Shown here: in pieces, positions 1 to 7,796 of the stretch
How the letters are laid out: every line of letters starts with the position of its first letter
Numbering within the stretch: position 1 is the first letter of the stretch
NCBI GenBank assembly: GCA_964343195.1
Contig: CAYFIR010000120.1
Span: forward strand, 1-20,186
From: CAYVAP01 sp964343195
Lineage (GTDB): Bacteria > Bacteroidota > Bacteroidia > J057
Length of the DNA stretch: 20,186 nucleotides
Direction: 5' to 3'
Made by a program: the position numbers and the translations under genes
Notes under the pieces: model-generated
What the model saw: only the letters and a program-made list of their open reading frames with translations
Told to the model about the DNA's origin: nothing
The model's database searches: none

Positions 1-605
1 TGTGCGAGAGAGGGAGGAACCCAGGATTTTTTAGAGCTACTTGCTCTCCTAAAAAAGAAAGGAGGCATCCCGACGAGTCGGGACGGAATTCCAGGCTGCC
101 CCACAAGCCGCCCCAACCGCCGAATTCCGGGCCAACGCCGCCCCAAGCTTGCTTTAGCCCTTTGCTAAAGTGCCGCCGCGAGTATCTCTCCCTTTGGTCG
201 AAGATCTGCCTTTGGAGGAAGAGAGATGGCCTGTGCGACAGAGGGAGGAATCAGAAAGTTTAAAGAGCTGCTTTCTCCCCTAGAAAGAAAGTAAGCAAAG
301 AAACTTGGGCATTCCATTCATCCCCGCAAGCCGCCCCGGTTCACCGAATGCCCTCCAACGCCGCCCCAAGCTTGCTTTAGCCCTTTGCTAAAGTGCCGCC
401 GCGAGTATCTCTCCCTTTGGTCGAAGATCTGCCTTTGGAGGAAGAGAGATGGCCTGTGCGACAGAGGGAGGAATCAGAAAGTTTAAAGAGCTGCTTTCTC
501 CCCTACAAAAAAGTAGGCAATCCCGACGAGTCGGGACGGCATTTCAGGCTGCCCTGCAGGCCGCCCCGAGCGCCAGATGCCGGGCCAGCGCCGCCCCAGA
601 CTTGC
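1..605. repeat. Tandem array of ~223-bp units (about 2.7 copies)
   Basis: A 151-bp stretch at 132-282 recurs without a mismatch at 355-505, an offset of 223 bp. A diverged copy of the second half of the unit opens the window at 1-131. Each unit has a conserved core and a ~72-bp variable tail. The core contains a hairpin (CTTTAGC at 152-158 with GCTAAAG at 164-170, and again 223 bp on). The tails of the first and third copies carry the palindrome TCCCGAC-GA-GTCGGGA (68-83 and 521-536); the middle tail has an unrelated sequence. Pairs of GCCGCCCC motifs flank each tail/core junction. Open frames through the array cross the repeat without any protein-like character, so I treat it as noncoding. 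It lies directly downstream of the VOC gene. Its function is unknown. Confidence 0.85.
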
Positions 606-652
606 TTCATAGTTCTTTTGGAAGGGGCTTTGAAAACTGGAAGGTCCCTGCC

Positions 653-1048
653 CTACAGATTCTCTACCAACTGGATGTTGTTTCCGCAGGTGTCGTTGAA
701 AACGGCCACTTTTACGGTGCCGACCTCGGTGGGCGCCACGCTGAACTCGACCCCAAGCTCTACCAGGCGATCATACTCCTGCTGCACATCGTCCACATCA
801 AACTGGGTGTAAGGAATGCCCGCTTCCATCAGGGCATCCTGGTAAACCTTTGTCGGCTCAAAATGCAGGGGAGCCGGCTCCAGGAGCAGTTCCGGGCCAT
901 CTGGTGCCTCGGGCGAAACCAGGGTGAGCCACCTGTTTCCCCCTCCCAGCGGAGTGTCCAGCTTTTTGAGGAACCCCAGCTTTTCGGTGTAAAATTTCAG
1001 GGCTTTTTCCTGGTCCCGAACGGGTATGCTGATAAGCGTAACTTTCAT
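653..1048 (-). CDS. VOC (glyoxalase/bleomycin-resistance/dioxygenase-fold) family protein
   Basis: This 131-residue protein is one vicinal-oxygen-chelate module pair. The N-terminus MKVTLISIPVRDQEKALKFY and the following YTEKLGF are typical of the first beta-alpha-beta-beta-beta unit. The C-terminal VKVAVFNDTCGNNIQLVE is the matching strand of the second unit, where the final Glu is a usual metal ligand. The family includes glyoxalases, dioxygenases and drug-binding proteins, and the substrate cannot be assigned from sequence. The ATG start has no clear Shine-Dalgarno sequence. The gene lies 46 bp downstream of an AraC-type regulator on the same strand, so the two are probably co-transcribed. 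The regulator + VOC pairing is recurrent in Bacteroidota. Length and ends fit a complete protein. Confidence 0.88.
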   Translation of the reverse strand: MKVTLISIPVRDQEKALKFYTEKLGFLKKLDTPLGGGNRWLTLVSPEAPDGPELLLEPAPLHFEPTKVYQDALMEAGIPYTQFDVDDVQQEYDRLVELGVEFSVAPTEVGTVKVAVFNDTCGNNIQLVENL

Positions 1049-1094
1049 GACTTGGTTTTTAAAGGTGGAATTTCAAAGGTCAGGAATGAAATCC

Positions 1095-1484
1095 TTATTT
1101 GCTTCTCGAAAATTGCTCTTTCCGGTATTGAGTGGGGGATTTTCCTGTCCTGGTTTTGAACAGGGCGCTAAAGGACCCCAGGCTATTGAAGCCAACCGCA
1201 AAACAGGTTTCCGTCACGGATCGTCCACGCTTCAGGTGCTCTTTCGCTTTTTCTATGCGGGTATCGATCAGGTACTGCCTCGGGGTGAGGCCAAAGTATT
1301 GTTTGAACAGCCGCAGGAGGTGGTACTTGGATATCAGCTGCGTTTCTGAGAGCAAATCCAGGTTCAGGTCTGTTTCGTAGTGGTTTCTGATGTAGCTGCG
1401 AACCGCAATCGCGGCATCCAGCTGTCCCTGGTTTTTATAGACCACCTCCTTAATGCGATCAATTTTTTGTGCGTAAAAGGTCAT
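1095..1484 (-). CDS. AraC family transcriptional regulator, DNA-binding domain only
   Basis: This 129-residue protein is almost entirely an AraC-type double helix-turn-helix. The first HTH is around residues 45-70 (SETQLISKYHLLRLFKQYFG). The second follows LTPRQYLIDTRIEKAKEHL, with the family signature VTETCFAVGFNSLGSFSALF and the closing TGKSPTQYR. Only about 25 residues precede the domain, so there is no fused ligand-binding domain of the usual AraC kind; effector sensing must come from elsewhere or be absent. The ATG at 1484 gives a natural start. It is the first gene of a probable two-gene operon with the VOC protein and may regulate itself and that gene, which is an inference from position only. 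Confidence 0.9.
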   Translation of the reverse strand: MTFYAQKIDRIKEVVYKNQGQLDAAIAVRSYIRNHYETDLNLDLLSETQLISKYHLLRLFKQYFGLTPRQYLIDTRIEKAKEHLKRGRSVTETCFAVGFNSLGSFSALFKTRTGKSPTQYRKEQFSRSK

Positions 1485-1562
1485 TTATACCAAACCGTAA
1501 TAGTCAATAGAGTCAACCTGGTTATTTGAAGCCCTTTTCCAGATAGAAACAGAGGCCCGGCC

Positions 1563-2675
1563 CTATTCCGCCAGGTCCTCAAGATAGGCCCTGCTCTTAT
1601 CAATTGGAATCCTTACCCACAACGGCTTGTGATCAGACAGGTGATAGGTTTTCCAGACCTTGAAATACTTCTTAAATTCCTCTTCGTTTTCAAGCTTTTC
1701 GCCAGTGGATGTCTCCGCCATGTACTCTTTATACTTTTCGTACTCATCCTCCTTCATGATCTGATCAAACAGCTCAAAAACACCCGCATTGGGGAGTCCA
1801 TCCTCATTCTCTGATTCCGTAAAAGGAATCAACTGGTTGTCGGATGATTGGATGGCTATCTGATCATAATACTTGTCATGGCCGAGGTTGGTGGGCCTGT
1901 TAAGCGGCTGAGGAATCTCAAAACCGTTCTTGCTCAGCGCATTCATGGTGTCGTGATCCGGGTGAACGATATTGAAGTCTCCCAACAATATCATGGCATC
2001 TTTTTCCTTAAGAGATATTTTGGCCCGGTCCTTTAACTCCGATGCGATTCCTTCAATCTCATCTATTCTCCTTTCGAGCTTTTCTCCGCTTTCTGCTCCG
2101 AAATAGATATGCACAGTACAAAGGTCAAATCTGAACCAGCCTGACTGGAAGGAGACAAGGAAAGGCGTCCGGGCAAACTGCCTACCCATTTTCTTATCGG
2201 GGTTATCCGGGTCGATCACCTCTTCAGAGATGAGATTTGTACTGGACAGGACAACCTCACCTGCGATATTTTTGAACCAGACTTTTCTTTTATCATAGAC
2301 AAAGGTCATTCTTTCACCATTGCCTCCATCCTTCCATTCACTTACATCCGTAGCGATATAATCCCAATCCTTTCCGAGGATGTCCATGACAGTCTCCCAG
2401 TCATCCAGGTCATTGACTTCCTGTATGGCCACCAAATCAAAGTTTGCAATGATTTCTGCGATGTAGAATAAATCCTCAATCGTCCTGCGACCATGTTTTG
2501 CTCCATTTTTCCCCAGATCTCTGATGTTCCAGGTTGCCAACAATAAATGTTCATCCAGATCCTTTTTGGGAATTTCTACATCCAGTTGATCTTTTAGTTT
2601 CAGCAGATTGCTGCAGGCCAGCTTTTTGGATGAGGCGGAGATACGAGATCTTTTGATACGCGGGTAATAGGGCAT
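1563..2675 (-). CDS. Endonuclease/exonuclease/phosphatase (EEP) superfamily protein
   Basis: The 370-residue protein carries the complete set of EEP catalytic motifs: LATWNIRDLG (Asn50), AIQEV (Glu86), FVYDK, ARTPFLV, TVHIYFG (His189), LLGDFN (Asp233, Asn235), YYDQIAI (Asp271) and LSDHKPLWV (Asp348, His349). These build the metal-dependent phosphodiesterase active site shared by exonuclease III, DNase I and lipid phosphatases. There is no signal peptide or membrane segment, so a cytoplasmic location is likely. A charged insertion (about residues 305-345) separates the last two motifs. The N-terminal 40 residues are basic and not part of the fold. The substrate (DNA, RNA or other phosphodiester) is unknown. 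It stands alone, with 78 bp before the AraC gene and 128 bp after RsgA. Confidence 0.88.
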   Translation of the reverse strand: MPYYPRIKRSRISASSKKLACSNLLKLKDQLDVEIPKKDLDEHLLLATWNIRDLGKNGAKHGRRTIEDLFYIAEIIANFDLVAIQEVNDLDDWETVMDILGKDWDYIATDVSEWKDGGNGERMTFVYDKRKVWFKNIAGEVVLSSTNLISEEVIDPDNPDKKMGRQFARTPFLVSFQSGWFRFDLCTVHIYFGAESGEKLERRIDEIEGIASELKDRAKISLKEKDAMILLGDFNIVHPDHDTMNALSKNGFEIPQPLNRPTNLGHDKYYDQIAIQSSDNQLIPFTESENEDGLPNAGVFELFDQIMKEDEYEKYKEYMAETSTGEKLENEEEFKKYFKVWKTYHLSDHKPLWVRIPIDKSRAYLEDLAE

Positions 2676-2803
2676 GGCTTAACATGTTTTGAGGAAGACA
2701 AAATACCAGGTTGTTCCAAATGGGATCATGCTGTTAGTATCAAACGAAGAACCAGCTAAAAAATGTTATTTTATCTTCGCCAGTTTCTCGACCAGAGTGT
2801 CGG

Positions 2804-3901
2804 CTAATACCTCTTCCGCTGCTTCACCTTCTTGATGTGCTTGACCATCTTGCCGAATTCCTTGTCCTTCCTGCGTTTTTCGGCGACGGTGGATTCAAAA
2901 TGGTCTTTTTCCCGCTCCATCCTCAGGTAATTGTCGTAGGAGGCGTCGTCAATTTCGCCGTTTTCAACGGCGGAGATGACAGCGCAGCCGGTTTCGGTGG
3001 TGTGGGTACAGTCCCGGAACTTGCAGGCTGCTGCCAGGGTCATGATCTGTTCAAAGGTCTGTTCCAGCCCATCGGATGCATCAGCTACGCCGACTTCTCG
3101 CATGCCGGGATTGTCTATCAGAATTCCGCCATTTTCCAGGACCATCAGTTCGCGGTGGCTGGTCACGTGGCGGCCCTTGTTCGTACTGCTGCTGATGGTG
3201 TCGGTTTTCATCCTGGACTTACCCGAAAGGATGTTCGAGAGGGTGGATTTCCCGACGCCGGAGGAACCGAGCAGGCAGCAGGTTTCGCCTGTTTTGATCT
3301 GGGCCTTCACCTGCTCTATCCCATCCTGGGTTTGGTTGCTGAGGGTGATCACGGGCACCTCCCTGACCCGTTCCCGGACCTTGGCGACCAGGTCATGCAG
3401 GGCGGCCTCGTCGATCAGGTCGATCTTGTTGAGGATGATTACAGGCCTCACCTTCGAGGCATGGCAGATGGTCAGGTAGCGCTCGATGCGGTTGAGGTTG
3501 AAATCTCGGTCCACGGCCTGTACGATGAAGCCGTGGTCGATGTTGGTGGCGATGATTTGCTTCTCGCCCTGCTTCCCGACGGCCTGTCGTTCGATCATGG
3601 TCTTGCGAGGAAGTATCGCGTGAATGAGCGCATCGTGGTCGTTGTACTCAGAAAACGCCACCCAGTCACCCACCGCTGGAAAGTCCGCCCGACTATTGGC
3701 GGTGAACCTCAGGTTGCCGATGATTTCACCGTCATATTCTCTTTCGGGGGTCTTGACGATGTAGCGTTCTTTGTGTTCTGAAGCTATCCGCCCCACTGCA
3801 AATGAAGCGAGTTGGTGCTCCTGACGGTAGGTTTCCAGTGCGGACGTGTAGCCGAGGTCTTGGAGTGTCATGTGAGGGTTATTTTTGCGAAAGCCATTCA
3901 T
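2804..3901 (-). CDS. rsgA: Ribosome small subunit-dependent GTPase A
   Basis: RsgA is the circularly permuted GTPase that proofreads late maturation of the 30S ribosomal subunit. All parts are present in the permuted order: an N-terminal OB-fold (about 35-110, with FPAVGDWVAF), then G4 NKID at 158-161, the P-loop GSSGVGKST at 212-220, the KGRHVT switch at 242-247 and G3 DNPGM at 263-267. A C-terminal zinc knuckle is formed by Cys293, Cys298, His300 and Cys306, followed by a Lys/Arg-rich RNA-binding tail. The first ATG (3901) gives 365 residues. A second at 3871 begins MTLQDLGY, which looks like the usual family start and gives 355. Neither has a Shine-Dalgarno sequence. It follows the membrane protein gene by only 25 bp from the upstream start, so co-transcription is likely. 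Confidence 0.95.
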   Translation of the reverse strand: MNGFRKNNPHMTLQDLGYTSALETYRQEHQLASFAVGRIASEHKERYIVKTPEREYDGEIIGNLRFTANSRADFPAVGDWVAFSEYNDHDALIHAILPRKTMIERQAVGKQGEKQIIATNIDHGFIVQAVDRDFNLNRIERYLTICHASKVRPVIILNKIDLIDEAALHDLVAKVRERVREVPVITLSNQTQDGIEQVKAQIKTGETCCLLGSSGVGKSTLSNILSGKSRMKTDTISSSTNKGRHVTSHRELMVLENGGILIDNPGMREVGVADASDGLEQTFEQIMTLAAACKFRDCTHTTETGCAVISAVENGEIDDASYDNYLRMEREKDHFESTVAEKRRKDKEFGKMVKHIKKVKQRKRY

Positions 3902-3926
3902 GAGGGGATTTGGGCTGATCTATCAT

Positions 3927-5018
3927 TCAGCTTTTTCCATACCTCCGCTTCAGCCCTCTGTCCACCAGCCACATCCCCAGTCCATAAATCACCAGGAGAA
4001 TCGGGTACAGGAAAAATATCAGAATGGTATAGCCATGATAATTGCTTGCCTCAGGGCCAATGGCAGCGTCGATCAGGTCAAATGCATATACATACCCCAG
4101 CAGGGTCAGAAACGGCACAACAGGAATGCCCAACATCATGACCCATGAATATCGTCGATGAGGATGGACCTTTCGGAAGAACCGCATGGCCGCGAAATGC
4201 AACAGGACCAGCAGGACGGCCAAGATTCCTGCGAGGCCTTCAGGAGATATTGCTATCAGGGTCCGGGCAGTAGGAGAAATCTCTGGTTCGTATGAAATCA
4301 ACAGAACATCTGCCGGAATGGAAGTAAAGGTCCAGGTGCTCATACCTCCCTGCTGCTGGTCTGGTGGCCCAAAGTTCGTGGTCATGGGACGGTCGAATTC
4401 TGAGCCATCCAGCGTGATTTCCAATTCGCCAAAAGACCTCCAGTACCTGGCGGGAGACATGGCGTAGCGAAAGCTCTTCTCGATGATCCAGTCGCTGAGG
4501 TCGTCCCATCTCGTTGCGTTATACTCCACCCGGATTACATGAATTCCCGCACTCAGGTCTGTTTCGAAATACTTCAGGTCGTGGATGGAGACATAAAAGC
4601 TTCTCAGAGCACTTTCCCAAATTTCTGCAAACGGAACTTCACCTACAGGTCGGCTTTCAAAATACTGCCCAAAATCCGCGAAGGGAGTGCCCTCTACTTC
4701 GCTGAACTCTTCAGGAACCTGTCCCAGTCCCACGCTTTCCCCATCTACCCACACCCTGAAGTCATCCCCGTATTCGTAGGCATAGAATAGCAGCGGGATC
4801 TGCACTCCCTGGGAGTCGGCCTGGATGTGGTACTCAATGGTAAACCGTGCATTATCGAAGTTTTCATCTGGCTGGATGAGAATCGTTTCCTTCAGGATGT
4901 CGACATGTTGGCTGATGAATGGGGATGCCACCTGGGTTCCTTCCACAAGGGGCTGGGCCATATTGGCCCAAAGCGGCAACACGAAGACGCAGGACAAAAT
5001 GGTAAACAGGGATCTCAT
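3927..5018 (-). CDS. Exported protein of unknown function with three C-terminal membrane helices
   Basis: I do not recognise the family. The ATG at 5018 places a signal peptide at the very start (MRSLFTILSCVFVLPLWANM). An in-frame ATG ten codons upstream (5048) would put charged and polar residues before it and is less likely. The next ~250 residues are a soluble, beta-rich, acidic region with many aromatic residues, expected to face the periplasm. The C-terminal ~110 residues hold three hydrophobic segments (LAGILAVLLVLLHFAAM; MMLGIPVVPFLTLLGYVYAF; YTILIFFLYPILLVIYGLG) and a basic tail, RGLKRRYGKS. This suggests an extracytoplasmic sensor or scaffold anchored in the inner membrane. It is immediately upstream of rsgA and perhaps in the same transcript, but no functional link is evident. 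Confidence 0.8.
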   Translation of the reverse strand: MRSLFTILSCVFVLPLWANMAQPLVEGTQVASPFISQHVDILKETILIQPDENFDNARFTIEYHIQADSQGVQIPLLFYAYEYGDDFRVWVDGESVGLGQVPEEFSEVEGTPFADFGQYFESRPVGEVPFAEIWESALRSFYVSIHDLKYFETDLSAGIHVIRVEYNATRWDDLSDWIIEKSFRYAMSPARYWRSFGELEITLDGSEFDRPMTTNFGPPDQQQGGMSTWTFTSIPADVLLISYEPEISPTARTLIAISPEGLAGILAVLLVLLHFAAMRFFRKVHPHRRYSWVMMLGIPVVPFLTLLGYVYAFDLIDAAIGPEASNYHGYTILIFFLYPILLVIYGLGMWLVDRGLKRRYGKS

Positions 5019-5142
5019 GATGGGGAAATTTGAAGCAAAACCGGGCAATCACCGTTTGGGGCCTGCCTACAAGGTAAGCAGCAGTTTCAATAATGCCATG
5101 CACCCTGAAAGTTCCGATAAAAGGCTGCTCCCCTTTACCTCC

Positions 5143-5724
5143 CTACACCTTTCCCAGATCCTCCGGGCGATTGACATTGAGGAGTTCCCCATCGCTTTGG
5201 GGGTACACCTCGCGGATGTCCCACTTTCGAAGCATTCGGACGGGGCCAAAGTTCCCACTGACAGCCTCCTGCTTTGCAGCCTCCAACGCTGCCACTTCCC
5301 AAATAGCCAGTAAGGGCTCTGGGTGCTGGCGTAGCCGAGTCACATAGGCGGTGGTCCATTTCTCTGAATCACGGCTCTGGACCAATCGGCTCAGTGTCTC
5401 AGGGATCACATTGGGCAAGTCCACTGCCACGACCAGCCATGCGACCTTTGGGTGGGCCTCATGGGCAGAGAGGATGCCTTTTAGTGGCCCTTCTGCCGAG
5501 TATTGATCGAGGATGAATGGTTCATTGGGACCAAGGCTACCCTGCTGCTCTTCCCGGCAGCTGATATAAACCTGTTCGCAGCATTGGCTGAGAAGCGCAA
5601 AGAGATGGGACCGTTGCCTGGTGCCATGATAGGCGATTTCTCCTTTGTCACGGCCCATACGGGTGCTGTGGCCTCCAGCCAATACAAGACCGTACAACGG
5701 GGTGATTGCCGTGGTGGATTGCAT
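5143..5724 (-). CDS. mobA: Molybdenum cofactor guanylyltransferase-like NTP transferase
   Basis: MobA transfers GMP from GTP to molybdopterin, making the guanine dinucleotide form of the molybdenum cofactor in the cytoplasm. The 193-residue protein has the Rossmann-like nucleotidyltransferase signature LAGGHSTRMGRDK (residues 15-27), the GPLKGILSA loop (79-87) typical of MobA, and the metal-binding Asp in VAVDLPNV (Asp102). The C-terminal LLNVNRPEDL is also typical of MobA. The length matches the family. Its ATG shares one base with the TGA of the upstream gene (5722-5726, TGATG), so the two are translationally coupled. Related enzymes such as MocA (CTP-using) share the fold, but the overall motif spacing favours MobA. 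No other cofactor-synthesis gene is visible in this window. Confidence 0.85.
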   Translation of the reverse strand: MQSTTAITPLYGLVLAGGHSTRMGRDKGEIAYHGTRQRSHLFALLSQCCEQVYISCREEQQGSLGPNEPFILDQYSAEGPLKGILSAHEAHPKVAWLVVAVDLPNVIPETLSRLVQSRDSEKWTTAYVTRLRQHPEPLLAIWEVAALEAAKQEAVSGNFGPVRMLRKWDIREVYPQSDGELLNVNRPEDLGKV

Positions 5725-6104
5725 CAGGTCTGGGGATTATCCTGGGGGACAAGTTCCGCAAAGGTATCGGTCAAATCCTCCGAATCCATGTGCTTACAGG
5801 GAAAGTCCTTTTCGATCAACAGATGGAGTCGTTCCCCTCCCTCCAGTGGCAGGTATTCCTCCAGCCCGACCTGTTTGCTGCTGATCCAGGCCTGCGCTCG
5901 CGAACGAGGCAACCTCACCGTTACCTTTCCATTTTCGAACGTGGCTGTTATCCCATCGCCATCCTCCAACCGAAGGGAGAAAGTCATGGTAGCTCCTCCC
6001 GGGAAGCTCACGGACTCGGTCACTGATCCCTCTTCCCTCATCATGTTGAGGTCAGACTTCCTGACTCTCAGGCGGATACTATTTTGCACACATCGGAGTT
6101 TCAC
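5724..6104 (-). CDS. DUF7009-like conserved protein coupled to mobA
   Basis: This 126-residue soluble protein begins with the motif KLRCVQNSIRLRVRKSDL, which I recall from a conserved Bacteroidota family (DUF7009) that often starts MKIRI.GNSIRLRL. The matching end is LLIEKDFPCKHMDSED. Between them lie mostly beta strands, including FENGKVTVRLPRSRAQAW. It has no signal peptide, membrane segment or known catalytic motif. The start codon is GTG at 6104: the next in-frame ATG is 20 codons in and would remove the conserved start. Its stop overlaps the mobA start by one base, and it starts 11 bp after the preceding small gene. Position suggests a role with the molybdenum cofactor or a molybdoenzyme, but that is inference. 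The family name is from memory and should be tested by a profile search. Confidence 0.75.
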   Translation of the reverse strand: MKLRCVQNSIRLRVRKSDLNMMREEGSVTESVSFPGGATMTFSLRLEDGDGITATFENGKVTVRLPRSRAQAWISSKQVGLEEYLPLEGGERLHLLIEKDFPCKHMDSEDLTDTFAELVPQDNPQT

Positions 6105-6115
6105 AGTGAAATGGG

Positions 6116-6340
6116 TTATGAAATGGAATGTAAATACTCATCCAGAGCCTTTTCATTTTCAAAGTGCAGGGTTTGATTAGCTCCTCGTTCACGGTGGATG
6201 ACGACGGAGAAGCTTCCCTTCTTTCTCCTGACCTCGTATTGCACGTCTCCGGGCTGGTTTTTGGGCGTGAACAGCCTATCCCGGAACTCTGAAAAGTGCT
6301 GTTGAATGGCTCCTTTTTTATGGTGAGGTTTCTGCTTCAT
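6116..6340 (-). CDS. Small basic protein of unknown function
   Basis: The ATG at 6340 gives 74 residues beginning MKQKPHHKKG; a TTG two codons upstream is possible but unneeded. The first 30 residues are rich in Lys, His and Arg. The rest (QYEVRRKKGSFSVVIHRERG) alternates in a way that suggests beta strands, and it ends with a short helix (EKALDEYLHSI). No known domain is recognised. It lies 11 bp upstream of the DUF7009-like gene and 7 bp downstream of the AstE/AspA-like remnant. It is therefore probably the first intact gene of the mobA run. Codon use and protein-like character support it as real, but evidence from homologues is needed to be sure. Confidence 0.6.
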   Translation of the reverse strand: MKQKPHHKKGAIQQHFSEFRDRLFTPKNQPGDVQYEVRRKKGSFSVVIHRERGANQTLHFENEKALDEYLHSIS

Positions 6341-6347
6341 CGTCAAT

Positions 6348-6494
6348 CTATTTATCCACTATCCCTAAATGAATGATTCGGCCGCCATTCATATTCACGG
6401 GATTGGTGCTGCGCCCAATGACAATCCCATCCGCCGGGCAATAGTATTGGCTTCTGATCTTGCCATTCCAACTAGGATTCCGTTTCCCGGGCAT
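6348..6494 (-). pseudogene. Remnant resembling the C-terminus of an AstE/AspA-type zinc hydrolase
   Basis: A 48-codon open frame between the lipoprotein gene and the small basic gene encodes an obviously protein-like sequence. It contains YYCPADGIVIGRSTNP and then GGRIIHLGIVDK before the stop. Succinylglutamate desuccinylase/aspartoacylase family proteins end in a beta domain with the pattern (D)GVVIGRTNNPLVN.GDALFHI, and this fragment follows it closely. The zinc-binding catalytic domain is absent: upstream the frame continues for a few codons inside the end of the lipoprotein gene and then meets a stop. I read it as the tail of a deleted gene. It could also be a free-standing mini-gene, because an ATG is present and it lies tightly between neighbours. 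The resemblance is recalled, not searched. Confidence 0.5.
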
Positions 6495-6514
6495 GCCATG
6501 AACTGATTCGTCGA

Positions 6515-7186
6515 TTAATCGAAGGGAACGATCCTCCCACAGGGAATTAAGGCAGAATCAAGTTGATTGGCAATGCTGATTCTATAAAACAGGTCCTGTC
6601 CTTTTAGCTCCAGTCCCGTCCGTACAGGGCCATTGCTCGGTAACCGAAAAAGTATCCCGGTGTAAAAATACCACTCATCACCAGCAGCAATAATTCTATG
6701 CAACTTCCCATCCTGATTGAGGCCGCTATCCAGGTGGTGTTTCAACCCCATAGCCCCATAGTTCATCAAGGTGACCTTGTCGGAAGACATGACACCCGGG
6801 GGCAAAAATAGCTTCAGATAAGACTCTGGCTCCGGGAACAGCCTGAGCGCGTCAGTGGGAAAGTCAATCAGTATTTCCACCGACGTATCTGCCTCATTGA
6901 CTATATGTGTCCAGAATACGCCATAGCCAGATCTATTTCCATACAGGTCGGTGTAGGGTCCCCCTCTGGGGTAGCTGTTCTGGATGGTCAGATCAAGCCC
7001 CGCAGAATCTGTGTACCGAAACTCCGTGTGAACAAATGAGTCAATTTCAGTCCCCATGGAGCTTGTGTTGACCCCAATTACAGGATCAGCAACTGCCGTC
7101 TCTGTTTCGCGATTTTGTCCGCAGGAATGTATTCCCACAGCCACCAGCAACACGATGATTATTCCTGCTCTCATTTTTTCGGCCAT
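6515..7186 (-). CDS. Lipoprotein of unknown function
   Basis: The ATG at 7186 (MAEKMRAG) or the one at 7174 (MRAGIIIVLLVAVGIHSC) begins a lipoprotein signal peptide. The lipobox-like GIHSC is followed by GQNRETET, a polar linker typical of Bacteroidota surface lipoproteins. A TTG at 7228 would add a basic stretch and is unlikely. The mature part (about 200 residues) is predicted to be beta-rich, with segments such as YGVFWTHIVNEADTSVEILIDFP and WYFYTGILFRLP. I recognise no family. Its frame ends just upstream of the AstE/AspA-like remnant. It may head the transcript that runs down to mobA, but a separate promoter before the small gene cannot be excluded. Confidence 0.75.
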   Translation of the reverse strand: MAEKMRAGIIIVLLVAVGIHSCGQNRETETAVADPVIGVNTSSMGTEIDSFVHTEFRYTDSAGLDLTIQNSYPRGGPYTDLYGNRSGYGVFWTHIVNEADTSVEILIDFPTDALRLFPEPESYLKLFLPPGVMSSDKVTLMNYGAMGLKHHLDSGLNQDGKLHRIIAAGDEWYFYTGILFRLPSNGPVRTGLELKGQDLFYRISIANQLDSALIPCGRIVPFD

Positions 7187-7290
7187 AAACAATCTTGGGT
7201 ATTTCCCGAACTTCTTTCCATGCGGCAAATGCGGTACCTAATCCCCCTTACGCCAAAAGTCCAATTGGTGAGGGGAGTCAGCCTGTACTT

Positions 7291-7767
7291 TCATTCGGGC
7301 CTGATTCGCTTTTCATATTCCTTTTTGCTCCAGACATTATTCCATTTCTGGCTAAAGACCTCCTCCATGATTTTATCAAAATCCGGGTCAATTTTCAACA
7401 CCAGGCTATGCCACTCCGGGCTGTAGATCTGGTATTCATCCAGGCCAGCCTCTACCTGACTTCTCATTTGAGAATGGAGGCTTCCAGACCAGAAAGCTAC
7501 TCGCTGGGAAAAGGTCATTTTTTGATAGGCTTCTCCCTTCAAATATTCCTCAAGAGTACCCATCTCAAGGCCTGATCTATATTTTTCAATTTCCAATATG
7601 ACATACTCACGTATGCCCGACTGGGTCTTTAAGCTGAAAGCCTGGTGCAGCAACCTGTTCAGTTCTGCCAGAACCTTCTCCTGGGACTGTGAGTTCTCTA
7701 CCAGTTCCCTAATCAGGTGCTCAACCTCCTCAATTGAGGAATTTTCATTTAGTGAAAAAGGTTCCAT
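7291..7767 (-). CDS. Soluble mostly helical protein of unknown function
   Basis: The 158-residue product has no signal peptide, membrane segment or known motif. The first half is helical and acidic (SIEEVEHLIRELVENSQSQE, then KVLAELNRLLHQAFSLKTQS). The second half contains WSGSLHSQMRSQVEAGLDEY and a basic end, WSKKEYEKRIRPE. It starts at an ATG without a clear ribosome-binding site and lies between the terminator after the SDR gene and the lipoprotein gene. The terminator upstream (7797-7842) suggests that it has its own promoter. Real coding is supported by the amphipathic pattern and by the absence of a better frame on either strand. Confidence 0.65.
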   Translation of the reverse strand: MEPFSLNENSSIEEVEHLIRELVENSQSQEKVLAELNRLLHQAFSLKTQSGIREYVILEIEKYRSGLEMGTLEEYLKGEAYQKMTFSQRVAFWSGSLHSQMRSQVEAGLDEYQIYSPEWHSLVLKIDPDFDKIMEEVFSQKWNNVWSKKEYEKRIRPE

Positions 7768-7796
7768 ATTCCACAGGCTTTCAGCGTAAAGAAACG

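Noticed and set aside
132..505. CRISPR array
   Set aside because: The repeat unit is 151 bp and the period 223 bp, far larger than CRISPR repeats, and no cas gene is present.
393..1159. Plus-strand frames of 139 and 236 codons over the repeat array and the VOC gene
   Set aside because: They run through repeat DNA and antisense to a clear VOC protein; the sequences have no protein-like pattern.
1494..1520. TTGACT and TACGGTTTG as promoter boxes for the AraC gene
   Set aside because: The spacing fits neither the Bacteroidota nor the sigma-70 arrangement.
2837..3781. Plus-strand 314-codon frame antisense to rsgA
   Set aside because: It mirrors rsgA codons and gives a low-information Gly/Val/Asp/Phe-rich sequence; rsgA motifs are complete on the other strand.
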